Positions 24,566 through 33,445 are shown, numbered from the stretch's first letter. The stretch: DNA of 49,237 nucleotides from CAXSEF01 sp964236535 (GCA_964236535.1 CAXSEF010000015.1:1-49237), one strand, 5' to 3'. Made by a program: numbers and translations. Notes: generated from the sequence alone by a model not told the origin.

Positions 24566-26830
24566 ATGCGTTGCAGCTTGATGACAGGCATGGCTCTGGC
24601 GACCGTGCCGCTGCTCTGCGCGCCCGGCCGGGCTGCCGAACTGGTGCAGCCGGTGCTGCTCTCCGCCACCGGCGAGGCCGCCAATCCGGCAGTGCCAGCC
24701 GGCTGCACCCTGCTCGGCCCGGAAAGCACGGTGCGCTACGCCAGGCTGATCGTGCGCAACACCGTCCGTCACGACGTCGGGCCCTACGCCGTCCAGCTTC
24801 CCGGCTACGCCACCAACCTGTCCGACCCGTCGAACGACAGCTACGCGCCGACACTGATCGCGGCCAATCCCGGCGACACCCTGCGGATCGACCTCGTCAA
24901 CCAGCTCGTCGGCAGCGACTCCACCCCGAACGCCGCCGAGGACCAGCCGCTGGGACTCGAAATCAACCTGCACACCCACGGGCTGATCACCCAGCCGCAC
25001 TCCGCGGCACCCTGCGGGCCGCCCGGCGACTACGTGTTCACCCAGACCGATCCGGGCAACACCACCTCCTACCGCATCGACATTCCCGCGACGCTGCCCG
25101 GTCGGATGTTCGGCAGCACCAACGCGCCCACCTCCTACCCATCCGGGCTGACCTGGTTCCACGCCCACGTCCACCCCTCCACGCAGGACGACGTGACCGC
25201 AGGCGCCTCGGGCTTCCTCACGGTCGGCGACCCGATCTCGATGCTGCTCGCGACCCCGGGTGCCAGCGCCGCCGATGTCGCGGCGCTTAACGCCACCACC
25301 GAGGTCTACATGGGCCTGCGCGACATCCAGCTCGCGGTGCCGCCTGGAACCACCCCCGACAGTGTGGCTCCCGCTACCCCGGCCGCCTGGATCCGCTCGC
25401 TCCAGTACGACTTTCAGGCCTGCCGCACCCTGGCGAACCCCACGCTCACCATCAACACCGGCAACGGCTGGTGCGGGCACGCCGGCGTCCTCGACCAGGG
25501 CGGCAACCTGAGCGACGGCAGCCACGACACGGCCTGGCTGTTCACCGTCAACGGCCAGAAATTCCCCAATGTCACCCTGCAGGCCGGCCAGAACAACATC
25601 TGGCGCATCGCCAACCTGAGCGACACCACCACCTACGTGCTCGAGCTCAACGACAACGCCACCGGGCTCGACCAGTCCATGCAGGTGCTGAGCCTTGACG
25701 GCGTGGTCGCCGGGACCAACACCAACGCCGCGGGCACGACCCTGCAGCTCGGCGTCGGGCTCAGGCAGATCCTGATGATGCCGGCGACGCGGGCCGAGAT
25801 CTTCGTGCCCAACACCGCGACTTCCGCCAACCAGATCCTCACCCTGCGCACCACCGCCGTCGAGACCGGCGTCAACCCGCCGAATCCGCCCAGGGCCTAT
25901 CACAACGGGTTCTCGACCCCCGCGATCAACCTCGCCAGCGTGACGATGCTCGCCGGCCAGACCCAGCCCTCGGGACCGCTGAGCCTGTCCCTGGCCGGGG
26001 CCGCGGCCACGACCCAGTCCAACACGCGCACCACCGCGACCAGCACGCTCGCGCAGTATGCGCCGGCGCCGACCAACTGCATCACCCTGCCGCAATATGG
26101 CGGCACCTCCTACGGCTTCCGCCGACAGGTGATCTTCGGTCTGAACAACAACGACCAGGTGGGCAGTACCATCGTCAACGCCGCCACCGGCCGCTCGATC
26201 GACGCCTCGGGCACCGGTCCGAACACCATCCCATCGGGCTACTTTCCGATGGCCGACATGCTCAACCCGTCGGCCGACCCGCATGTCTGCCCGCGTCTCG
26301 GCGAGCAGGAGGTCTGGGAGATCGTCAACGACAGCTTCGAGATGCACAACTTCCATATCCACCAGGCCAAGTTCCGGCTCAGCGTGCCGGGTGACCGCGG
26401 TGTGCCGCCAGGGTTCACCGCCGCCGGGGCGATCGTCGATCCGGCAGGCATCGTCACGGGCCTGATGCCCGAGGTCAGCGGGCAGACTCCCAGCGCCAAC
26501 GTGGATGTCTGGCACGACACGATCCCGGTCCCGCCGATGGACTTCAACGGCAATCCCGGCCGGATTTTTGTGACCATCCCGTTCCTGACGCCGCAGCAGG
26601 TCGGCGCGTCGGTCTTCCACTGCCATATCCTGCAGCACGAGGACGAGGGCATGATGGCGGTCGTTCAGGTCTACGACCCGCTCGGCCAGTACCAGGCCGC
26701 CGAAGCCACGCAGGACATCGACGCCGCGATCCGGGGCAGCACCTGCGGCGCACCGGCACGCTCGGTGCTTCCCACCCCTGGCGAGACGCTGCTGAACCAG
26801 CTCAGGACCATGATCAGCCGCCGCACCTGA
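24566..26830 (+). CDS. Periplasmic multicopper oxidase
   Basis: The ATG at 24566 follows AAAAGGAC and gives 754 residues with a Sec signal (MRCSLMTGMALATVPLLCAPGRAAE). All four copper-binding blocks are present: HTHG (136-139), WFHAHVH (198-203 region), HNFHIHQ (594-600) and HCHILQHEDEGMM (685 on), where Cys686, His691 and Met696 would bind the type 1 copper. These enzymes oxidise metal ions or phenols and reduce oxygen to water. The protein is longer than CueO or CotA (about 500), the extra length being loops between cupredoxin domains, with several Cys (AAPCGPP, QACRTL, NGWCGHAG, ITLPQ preceded by NC) that could form disulphides. A role in metal oxidation is possible but not shown. Confidence 0.88.
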   Translation: MRCSLMTGMALATVPLLCAPGRAAELVQPVLLSATGEAANPAVPAGCTLLGPESTVRYARLIVRNTVRHDVGPYAVQLPGYATNLSDPSNDSYAPTLIAANPGDTLRIDLVNQLVGSDSTPNAAEDQPLGLEINLHTHGLITQPHSAAPCGPPGDYVFTQTDPGNTTSYRIDIPATLPGRMFGSTNAPTSYPSGLTWFHAHVHPSTQDDVTAGASGFLTVGDPISMLLATPGASAADVAALNATTEVYMGLRDIQLAVPPGTTPDSVAPATPAAWIRSLQYDFQACRTLANPTLTINTGNGWCGHAGVLDQGGNLSDGSHDTAWLFTVNGQKFPNVTLQAGQNNIWRIANLSDTTTYVLELNDNATGLDQSMQVLSLDGVVAGTNTNAAGTTLQLGVGLRQILMMPATRAEIFVPNTATSANQILTLRTTAVETGVNPPNPPRAYHNGFSTPAINLASVTMLAGQTQPSGPLSLSLAGAAATTQSNTRTTATSTLAQYAPAPTNCITLPQYGGTSYGFRRQVIFGLNNNDQVGSTIVNAATGRSIDASGTGPNTIPSGYFPMADMLNPSADPHVCPRLGEQEVWEIVNDSFEMHNFHIHQAKFRLSVPGDRGVPPGFTAAGAIVDPAGIVTGLMPEVSGQTPSANVDVWHDTIPVPPMDFNGNPGRIFVTIPFLTPQQVGASVFHCHILQHEDEGMMAVVQVYDPLGQYQAAEATQDIDAAIRGSTCGAPARSVLPTPGETLLNQLRTMISRRT

Positions 26831-27066
26831 CGCAGCCGTGGGGCTGCCGACGAGGGAATGATCAGGCGGGCAGGGCCGAAGTCCGCCCCGAACCCAAAAC
26901 GCCGCCCCACCCAAGCAGTCGAAGTCCTTGATCGCTTTTCCTTGAGCGTAGGGGTTCTCAGGACTCAGTCCCGAGTGGAGTCCGGAGGCAGCGCCGCCTC
27001 TCATCCTTCTCGCCGGCCTCGCAGCACCATTCGTCACGGCCGCCGCCGCCTGCTACGACGAAGCCG
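26831..27066. repeat. Intergenic region with degenerate hairpin repeat, copy 4
   Basis: From about 26878 to 27001 the sequence resembles the intergenic repeat family: GGACTCAGTCCCGAGTGGAG followed by TCCGGAGGCAGCGCCGCC matches the layout of copy 6 at 47.0 kb (GACTCAGCACTGAGCGGAG). It is more worn than the others. The remaining bases hold no gene. Confidence 0.5.
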
Positions 27067-28311
27067 ATGGAACAACGTGACGTGGTGATCATCGGTGCCG
27101 GCGCCGCCGGACTGATGTGCGCGATCGGCGCCGGCCGCCGCGGCCGGCGTGTCCTGGTGCTGGACCACGCCGACGAAGCTGGCGCCAAGATCCTGATTTC
27201 AGGCGGCGGCCGCTGCAACTTCACCAACCGCGATACCGTGCCGGAGCGCTTCCTTTCCGACAACCCTGCGTTCTGCCGCTCGGCCCTGCGCCGCTACACT
27301 CCCGTGGACTTCATCGCCCTGGTCGAGAAGCACGGCATCGCCTACCACGAGAAGACCCTGGGCCAGCTGTTCTGCGACGGCTCGGCGCGCGGCATCGTTG
27401 CCATGCTGCTGGCCGAATGCGAGGCTGCCGGCGTCGAGTTGCGCCTTGGCGAGCGCGTCGGCGATCTGGCGCGTGCCGACAGCTTCCGCATCGACACCGA
27501 CCGCGGTCCCGTCGCCGCGCAGAGCCTGGTCCTGGCCACCGGCGGCCTGTCGATCCCGAAGCTGGGCGCCACCGGTTTCGCCTTCGACGCTGCCCGCCGG
27601 TTCGGCCTCGCCGTCACGCCCACCGCGCCGGCGCTGGTGCCCATGACCTTCGACGGGGAGACGCTGGCGCTGATGCGGCCGCTCAGCGGGGTGGCGCTGG
27701 ACACGGTGGCGCGGCTGGACCGGCACAGCTTCCGCGAGGCCATGCTGTTCACCCACCGTGGGCTGTCCGGCCCCGCGATCCTGCAGATCTCGTCCTGCTG
27801 GCGGCCGGGCTCGGCGATCACGCTCGATCTGCTGCCCGGCGAGGACGCCGCCGCCTTCCTGCTGGGCCGCAAACGCACGCGGCCCAAGGCCGAACTGCGA
27901 ACCGTGCTCGCGGAGCTGCTGCCGCAACGGCTGGCCCAGGCCCTGGCCCAGGACGTAGCGCAGACCCTGGAGCAGGCCTCAACAGCGCGGCGCGCGGCCG
28001 TCGCGACTTCGCCGGCGGTGACCGCGGAGCGGCCCAGGCGGCTCGCCGACCTGCCGGACCGCACGCTGACCGCGCTGGGGGGGCGACTCAAGGCCTGGCA
28101 GGTGCGGCCCAGCGGCTCGGAAGGCTACCCGAAAGCGGAGGTGACGCGCGGCGGCGTGGACACGCGCGGCCTGTCCTCGCGCACCATGGCCGCCAACGAC
28201 GTGCCCGGCCTGTTCGTGATCGGCGAGGCGGTGGACGTCACCGGCTGGCTCGGCGGCTACAACTTCCAGTGGGCCTGGGCCAGCGGCTGGTGCGCCGGCG
28301 AGGCCGCGTAG
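27067..28311 (+). CDS. HI0933/YhiN-family FAD-dependent oxidoreductase
   Basis: This 414-residue flavoprotein starts MEQRDVVIIGAGAAGLMCAI, a Rossmann motif binding FAD, followed by the family hallmark GAKILISGGGRCNFTN (residues about 38-53). VLATGGLSIPKLGATGFAF and the C-terminal GGVDTRGLSSRTM and GLFVIGEAVDVTGWLGGYN also match. Members are common and conserved (aminoacetone-oxidase-type or BaiN-like), but the physiological substrate is generally unknown. The start is firm because upstream sequence is intergenic repeat. The gene appears to be transcribed alone. Confidence 0.88.
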   Translation: MEQRDVVIIGAGAAGLMCAIGAGRRGRRVLVLDHADEAGAKILISGGGRCNFTNRDTVPERFLSDNPAFCRSALRRYTPVDFIALVEKHGIAYHEKTLGQLFCDGSARGIVAMLLAECEAAGVELRLGERVGDLARADSFRIDTDRGPVAAQSLVLATGGLSIPKLGATGFAFDAARRFGLAVTPTAPALVPMTFDGETLALMRPLSGVALDTVARLDRHSFREAMLFTHRGLSGPAILQISSCWRPGSAITLDLLPGEDAAAFLLGRKRTRPKAELRTVLAELLPQRLAQALAQDVAQTLEQASTARRAAVATSPAVTAERPRRLADLPDRTLTALGGRLKAWQVRPSGSEGYPKAEVTRGGVDTRGLSSRTMAANDVPGLFVIGEAVDVTGWLGGYNFQWAWASGWCAGEAA

Positions 28312-28313
28312 CG

Positions 28314-28449
28314 AGGCAAGGCGAGCAAGGCCAGAGGCTCTGCCTCTGGACTCCGCCAAAGGCTGAGCCTTTGGAATCCCTGTGCCCAGGAGATGGGTGT
28401 CCAAAGGCCTTTGGTGGGTCTGGGCAAAGCCCAGCCTTGCTTTGCCTAC
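28314..28449. repeat. Intergenic hairpin repeat, copy 5
   Basis: A clean copy: GGCCAGAGGCTCTGCCTCTG, then GACTCCGCCAAAGGCTGAGC with CTTTGG closing the stem, then AAAGGCCTTTGGTGGG and GGGCAAAGCCCAGCCTTGC. It starts two bases after the oxidoreductase stop codon and separates it from the decayed dehydratase gene. Confidence 0.8.
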
Positions 28450-28513
28450 AGGTCAATGCCCGGGCCGCTGGTACAAGAACCCGTTTGCGCCCGACGCCAC
28501 ACCGTGGAGCCCG

Positions 28514-29090
28514 ATGCGCATCACCGACATCCACGAGGCCACCAAGCCGATCGCCTCGCCGATCCGCAACGCCTGCATCGATTCTCCCGCATGACGACAA
28601 GCCTGGTCGCCGTGGTCACCGACGTGATGCGCGATGGCCGCCCGGTGATCGGCTGTGGCTTCAACTCCAACGGCCACGGCCGCGCGGCACCCCCCGTCTT
28701 CGTCTATGCCACCGGCGGCTACCACTATCCCGGCAAGGACGACACCGCGCCGCGCAGGGTGATGCGCTCCTGTCTCGACCGCGGCTACAGCGCGGTGAAG
28801 ATGAAGATCGGCGGCGCCCCGCTCGCCGAGGACCGCCGCCGCATCGAGGCCGTGCTTGCAGAGATCGGCAGCCAGTCCAGGCTCGCCGTCAATACCAACG
28901 GCCGCTTCGACCTGCAGACCGCCGTCGACCACGCCCGCGTCCTGCGCAACGACCCGCTGTTCTAATACGAGGAGGCTGCGACCCCCTGGACTCCCAGCTT
29001 CAGGCCGCGCTCGCCGATTTCCACCCGGGTCCGGTGGCGGATGAAGACAACCTGTTCAGCCACCAGGACGGCGGCGCGGCTTGCTTCCAA
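28514..29090 (+). pseudogene. Decayed D-tartrate dehydratase (mandelate-racemase/enolase superfamily) gene
   Basis: The remnant starts MRITDIHEATKPIASPIRNA, a close match to what I recall of the N-terminus of TarD-type D-tartrate dehydratases (about 390 residues). At about 28582 one base is missing from GATTCTCCCGC (expected GATTTCTCCCGC), shifting into a frame that continues SRMTTSLVAVVTDVMRDG. At about 28677 an in-frame deletion of roughly 80-90 codons joins NSNG to HGRAAPPVFVYATGGY. KMKIGGAP with the catalytic Lys is kept, but the metal-ligand Asp of VDANGRF is now Asn (VNTNGRF). The Trp codon of LFWYEE is now TAA (28963). One more base is lost after YEEA, and nothing recognisable remains after LFSHQD. 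The gene cannot make an active enzyme. Confidence 0.85.
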
Positions 29091-29262
29091 GTACTTCCAG
29101 GCTGTCTTCGGGCTCCAGTCGCGAGGCAACACGATCGCGAATCTTGCCCAACTCGGTTGACGGACGCGAGGAAGGATCAGGAAGCACCTGGGTCGATGCT
29201 CTCTGAACCTGACACGACCGGAAACGGCGTCATGCGGAATTCCGCACGGTACTAGTGGCGCC
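29091..29262. other. Spacer after the dehydratase remnant
   Basis: No gene is recognised. A short frame reads KYFQAVFGLQSRGNTIANL before a stop and may be a fragment of another lost gene, but I cannot name it. The region ends with a perfect palindrome at 29233-29246. Confidence 0.35.
29233..29246. promoter_or_regulatory. Perfect palindrome TGCGGAATTCCGCA, possible orphan operator
   Basis: This 14-base perfect palindrome lies 17 bases beyond the stop codon of the sulfite-oxidase-type gene and after the decayed dehydratase gene. Its shape resembles sites I associate with IclR-family regulators of organic-acid catabolism, so it may be left from a lost tartrate operon. No loop or T-run suggests a terminator. 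Confidence 0.3.
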
Positions 29263-30375
29263 TCACGCTGCGCTCACCGCGATCCGGTGCCATGCCGCGG
29301 ACAGATACCCCTTGAAGTTCCAGGTGTCGTCGGGCTGCGACGGCTGCGTCTGTCCGGCGCTGTCCCAGGCGCGGGCGGAGATCTCGTGGGTGCCGGCGGC
29401 AAGCGTCAGCGTCGCCTCCCAGAAGGTCCAGCTCCACGGAGCGTCGAGGCGCTGCTCGAGCGTCGCCTGGGTCCAGCTGCGCCCGCCATCGGCCGTGACG
29501 TCGACCCGCGCCACCTGCCGCCCGGTCGCGACCGCGTAGCCGCGCACCGTGACCGCACCGGCGGGCAGCCTGGCGCCGGACGCTGGCTCGCAGATGGCGG
29601 CGTTCAGCGGCATCTCGTCGATCGTGGTGCCGGCATCCCAGTCCGCGGTCGCCTCGCTCATGTGCGGCGGCAGCAGCTTGTAGTCGCGGCGCTGCATCGG
29701 GCTGTCGGCCGGGCTGTCGCGCACCGTGACCGTCTCCAGCCACTTGGCGCTGCGCACGCCGGCATAGCCGGGCACGACGACGCGCAACGGGAAACCGTGC
29801 TCCGCGGCGAGTGCCTCGCCGTTCATCGCCCAGGCGAGCAGCACGTCGGGCTGCATCGCCTTGTCGAGCGCCACCGACACCTCGTAGCGCGCCTGACCTG
29901 CCTCGACCGCCATCGTGTCGCGCGCCGCGAAGGCGACATGCCGGCCGGGACGCTCGTCCGCCCCGGCCGCACGCAGCACGTCGGCAAGTGCCACGCCCGT
30001 CCATTCGGCATGGCCGATCGCGCCGGCCTGCCAGGGATCGCCGGAGGTCGGCCGCACCGGCTGCAGGTCGGCCCGGCGGTTGCCCGCGCACTGCAGCACC
30101 GCAGCCACCTTGTGCACGGCGAAGCGGGATTGCAGCTCGGCCACGGACAGCTCCAGCGGGATCGCCACCAGCCCCTGCACGCGCAGCCGGTGCGCCAGCG
30201 CGTCCAGTGCCGGGGTGTCACCGTGGCTGCGCACATAGAACCGTGGCTGCGGGGTGACGAACGCAGCGCGCAGCGAGGACAGTGGCGGCTCGGCGTTGAA
30301 CGGCTGCTGCGAATGCACGATCATCCGGGAGTCGAGCATAGGAGGCGGCATCGTGTCGGTAGCGGAGCCGGCCAT
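29263..30375 (-). CDS. Sulfite-oxidase-family molybdopterin enzyme
   Basis: The ATG at 30375 (MAGSATDTMPPPML) gives 370 residues. The N-terminal part reads DSRMIVHSQQPFNAEPPLS and RFYVRSHGDTP, typical of the sulfite oxidase fold. The molybdenum-ligand Cys is in LQCAGNRR (Cys96). AWAMNGEALAAEHGFPLRVV and GYAGVRSAKWLETV follow, then a C-terminal Mo-co dimerisation domain (VTADGGRSWTQA, SARAWDSAG). There is no heme domain, so electrons would pass to a separate cytochrome. I see no clear Tat or Sec signal in this start, so its location is uncertain. It lies 61 bases after a LolA-like gene. The substrate may be sulfite or another small molecule. Confidence 0.85.
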   Translation of the reverse strand: MAGSATDTMPPPMLDSRMIVHSQQPFNAEPPLSSLRAAFVTPQPRFYVRSHGDTPALDALAHRLRVQGLVAIPLELSVAELQSRFAVHKVAAVLQCAGNRRADLQPVRPTSGDPWQAGAIGHAEWTGVALADVLRAAGADERPGRHVAFAARDTMAVEAGQARYEVSVALDKAMQPDVLLAWAMNGEALAAEHGFPLRVVVPGYAGVRSAKWLETVTVRDSPADSPMQRRDYKLLPPHMSEATADWDAGTTIDEMPLNAAICEPASGARLPAGAVTVRGYAVATGRQVARVDVTADGGRSWTQATLEQRLDAPWSWTFWEATLTLAAGTHEISARAWDSAGQTQPSQPDDTWNFKGYLSAAWHRIAVSAA

Positions 30376-30436
30376 GGTTGGCCTCCCTGGGTCTGGTTGC
30401 GCCGCGGCCCGCCTGCTGGTCCGCGGCAATGGCGCG

Positions 30437-31081
30437 TCAGGCGCCGGGCAACGCGAACAGGCCGTCCACCGCCTCGGCGCCGATCCGGACGTCGCTCAGG
30501 CTCAGCCGTGTGGTGTCGCCGCGCCCGTCCACCAGCACAAGACCGTGCAACGCCAGCGGATTGTCGGAGAAGATGAGCGAGAGCTGACCCTGGCCGGGCC
30601 GCTCCGTGCTGCGCAGGGTCACCTCCACGGCTCCCGACGCGGGCACGGCACCGGTCGCCGGCCCCGGGTCGGAGCGACGGACCGACACCACGGTCACCGG
30701 CCCGGACAGCACGATCTGCGGGGCGAGCAGGATCGACAGCGGCGTGCGCGACAGCGGCAGGCTGCTGGTGGCGCCTGTGCCTGCCGCATACACGACCCGG
30801 CCGCGTGCCGCGACCAGAACCGCCCGGCTCGGCGGATCATACTGCAGCCGCAGCCGGCCCGGGCGTTCGATCCAGGCGGTGCCCGCGCCGCTGCCGTCGG
30901 CGGAGATCTGCACGAAGCGGGCGCGCAGGGTGTGGATCGCATCCAGGTAGCCCTGGATGCGCGACAGGATGGCCACATCCGCGGCGTCCAGCGATCCGGG
31001 AGGCGGCACGGCGGCGCAACCGGGCAGCAGGACCGGGGCCACGGCCAGCAGGGTCAAGGCGATCAGCTCTCGGCGGCGCAT
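30437..31081 (-). CDS. LolA-like outer-membrane lipoprotein carrier family protein
   Basis: The ATG at 31081 (MRRRELIALTLLAV) gives 214 residues with a lipoprotein signal ending in LLPGC (Cys22). The body shows the LolA plan: YLDAIHTLRARFVQISADGS, then GTAWIERPGRLRLQYDPPS, then later GQLSLIFSDNPLALHGLVLV and TTRLSLSDVRIG. LolA is normally a soluble periplasmic shuttle that moves lipoproteins from LolCDE to LolB. This one carries a lipobox of its own, which would tether it, so it may instead be a LolA-related lipid-binding lipoprotein. It is followed by the molybdoenzyme gene on the same strand. Confidence 0.75.
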   Translation of the reverse strand: MRRRELIALTLLAVAPVLLPGCAAVPPPGSLDAADVAILSRIQGYLDAIHTLRARFVQISADGSGAGTAWIERPGRLRLQYDPPSRAVLVAARGRVVYAAGTGATSSLPLSRTPLSILLAPQIVLSGPVTVVSVRRSDPGPATGAVPASGAVEVTLRSTERPGQGQLSLIFSDNPLALHGLVLVDGRGDTTRLSLSDVRIGAEAVDGLFALPGA

Positions 31082-31226
31082 CGTCGGCTCGGCTCCATCG
31101 CTCGCGCCGCACCGTTGCCATGGTGCGGCCGCACCGGCGTTGAACGCGCCGGCGCGGGATTGGTCGCGATGCGGGAGCAGGTTGCACGGGTGGTCGATCA
31201 CGACAGGCGTCCCCGTCGCGCGCGGC

Positions 31227-33002
31227 CTACTGGAACGGCGCGAAGCGCAAGCTGGTGAACACCATGTTATCATCGGTGCCGGTGCTGCCGCCCACGCCGC
31301 TGAAGATGGCCCGCTTGGTGTAGGAGTACTCCACCCCCGCCTGCACCGTGCCGAAGCCACCGTGATAGAACCGCCACCATGCGCCGACCGCGCCCTGGGT
31401 GATGCCGGAGGTGTTGGCGACGCAGGTGGCGGCGGCGCTCAGCTCGATGCCGCAGCCGCCGTTGTTGTAGAGCGGGCTGCCGTAGCCGAAGCCCTTGCCG
31501 CCGACGGAGAACGCGTCGCGCGAGACCTGCTCGGTGCCGCCGTAGCCGTAGACGTCGACGTCCTTGTACGGATGCCCGATCAGCCCGACCAGGACCTGGA
31601 ACTCCGCCAGCGGCGCCGGCGCGCCGGTAGCCGACGTCGTGGCGTCCGGCAACTGGCCCGAGCCGTAGCGGCCGATGCCATAGCCGGCGAGGCCGCTGGC
31701 CTGGAAGTCCAGCGCGCCGCGCACGATCGGCAGCACCATGCCTGCACCGCCGCCGCCGCCGATCGTGGTGTTGTTGTGCCCGGCGCCGACGACGCTGACC
31801 CGGTCGTGCAGGAAGCGGGCGAGGCCGTACGCCTCGAAGTGGCCCCAGCCCGGATCGAACGCCGCCTTGACGATCACGTCGGGTGCGATCTCGTCGCTGT
31901 AGGTGTTGCCGGAATAGAACTCCGAGCCGCCTGGATTGGTGGAGTTGACGGTGCCTTCCGCGCTGCCGGTGCCGTTCGGACCGGCGTAGTAGTTGACTTC
32001 CGGGACCTCGATCGAGAGGCCAAGCCAGACGCGGTGGTCGTCGAAGTCCTTGACGACGCGAAGCTGCGCCTGCCTGGCCCAGTTGAAGCCCGGCACGTAC
32101 TGCGCGTCGATCGTGAGCGGGATGTCTTCCTGGCGCGGGGTTATGCCGATCTTGTTGAGCGTGAGCATGCTCCAGTTCTGGCCGGCGAGGACGTGCAGGC
32201 CCGTGTCGGCTCCGTCATAGGTCGCGTAGAGCAGGCGCACACGTGGCGTGTAGCTGTCGCTTTCCAGCGAATTTGCGGTCGGCGCCGCGCCGAGGAAGTC
32301 CGCCTCGATGTACCCGGCAAGGTGCATCGCCGGGTTCGGATCGTCCTGCACCAGCAGCGCCAGCCGGCTCTGGCGCTCGGAGAGGCGGAACTCGCTCTCG
32401 TGCGCGGCCGGTGACTGCAGTTCCGGGATGCCGATGTAGGTCGAGCCGATGTCGGCGGTCTCGTTGCGGCTGCGCACCACATCCTCGAGTGCCACGAACC
32501 CGCCCAGCGTCACCGTCGCGTTGCCAATCTTGAACGTGCCGAGCCGGCCGCCGGTCGTGCCGGCCTGCTGCGCCCCGATGGAACCGGGTGTGTTCAGGCT
32601 GACACCGTTCTGCGCGCTGGTGGCGCCGAACTCGCCACCGGTCCCGCCGGCATACGGCTGAGTGGCGGGCTGCATCGGCGAGCCGCCCTGGTCCTGCCCC
32701 GCGCCAGGCTGGCCGGGCGCGGCTGTCGCCGTGCGCGCGTTCTGCCCTGTCGCGGAACCCTGCGCAGCCGCGACACGCTTCGCGTCCGCCCGCGCCTGTG
32801 CCGCCTCAGCGCGTGCCGCCTTGACCTGGGAATCACGAGCCGCGAGGTCCTGCCGCACATGGCCGAGCTGGTTCTGCAGCGCGCGAATTTGCGCCTCGAT
32901 GGCGGCGAGCCGGGGGTCGTCGGCGGCCTGCGCCGGCGTTGCTGCGTTGAAGGCGAGACTGGCCGCGACAACGGCGACGCAGCTTGCGGATGTCTTAAGC
33001 AT
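31227..33002 (-). CDS. DcaP-like trimeric outer-membrane porin
   Basis: This 591-residue protein has a Sec signal (MLKTSASCVAVVAASLAFNA, cleavage near AQA-AD), an N-terminal coiled coil (about 29-80: RLAAIEAQIRALQNQLGHV and AARAEAAQARADAKRVAAA), a Gly/Gln-rich linker, and then a beta-barrel with alternating strands, for example LGGFVALEDVVRSR, QSRLALLVQDDPNPAMHLAG and ending FTSLRFAPFQ with a terminal aromatic-rich strand. This plan fits DcaP-type channels, in which the coiled coil extends into the periplasm. The substrate class is small negatively charged molecules in studied members; here it is unknown. It may start the transcript that continues into the LolA-like gene 145 bases on. Confidence 0.8.
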   Translation of the reverse strand: MLKTSASCVAVVAASLAFNAATPAQAADDPRLAAIEAQIRALQNQLGHVRQDLAARDSQVKAARAEAAQARADAKRVAAAQGSATGQNARTATAAPGQPGAGQDQGGSPMQPATQPYAGGTGGEFGATSAQNGVSLNTPGSIGAQQAGTTGGRLGTFKIGNATVTLGGFVALEDVVRSRNETADIGSTYIGIPELQSPAAHESEFRLSERQSRLALLVQDDPNPAMHLAGYIEADFLGAAPTANSLESDSYTPRVRLLYATYDGADTGLHVLAGQNWSMLTLNKIGITPRQEDIPLTIDAQYVPGFNWARQAQLRVVKDFDDHRVWLGLSIEVPEVNYYAGPNGTGSAEGTVNSTNPGGSEFYSGNTYSDEIAPDVIVKAAFDPGWGHFEAYGLARFLHDRVSVVGAGHNNTTIGGGGGAGMVLPIVRGALDFQASGLAGYGIGRYGSGQLPDATTSATGAPAPLAEFQVLVGLIGHPYKDVDVYGYGGTEQVSRDAFSVGGKGFGYGSPLYNNGGCGIELSAAATCVANTSGITQGAVGAWWRFYHGGFGTVQAGVEYSYTKRAIFSGVGGSTGTDDNMVFTSLRFAPFQ

Positions 33003-33044
33003 GACCTGTCCAGCTTTGGTTGCCTGCGTCGGCTACAGGAACCG

Positions 33045-33290
33045 TCAGGGTCGCGTGAAGAGATATTCCTGTGACAAATGGCTCGAACGCCGCCAGTCCG
33101 CCCAGCCGGAGCCGCCGGCCGCCAGAGTCTCGTCGTTGACCGCGGCAACGACGGAGGATTCCCAGAACCCGCGCGGATTGTCCGGGCCTGCCGGCATCAG
33201 CGTTGCGGCTGCGCTCGCCCCCAGCAGGTGCACCGCGTGGCTGAGGGCGGAGGTGCCGCTGCGATGCATCCCGAGCACCAGGATGATGCG
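33045..33290 (-). pseudogene. Remnant of a sulfotransferase-family gene
   Basis: The frame reads RRIILVLGMHRSGTSALSHA, the PAPS-binding P-loop of bacterial sulfotransferases, then NPRGFWESSVVAAVNDETLA, and ends at a stop after YLFTRP. Family members have about 250-300 residues; only about 80 codons remain. No ATG precedes the P-loop in frame (GTG at 33278 or CTG at 33281 are the only nearby starts). Both the lack of a start and the early stop indicate a decayed gene, now lying in the promoter area of the DcaP-like porin gene. Confidence 0.7.
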
Positions 33291-33445
33291 GCGGAGGGGC
33301 GGAGCGGAAGCCGTTGCCGCGTGGCCACCACCGCCACGTGCCTGTCAACGTAACGGACCTGACCGCTCAGGCAATCACCGGCACGACCGGGCGCGTGCGG
33401 GCCTCGCATCACGGGCGTTCACGGTTCCGCTGCGCGCGCAGCGCC

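Noticed and set aside
24479..27037. 852-codon minus-strand frame opposite the multicopper oxidase
   Set aside because: The plus-strand oxidase has all copper motifs; this frame is its antisense shadow.
30957..32414. 485-codon plus-strand frame opposite the DcaP-like porin
   Set aside because: The minus strand encodes a convincing signal peptide, coiled coil and barrel; the plus frame has no features.
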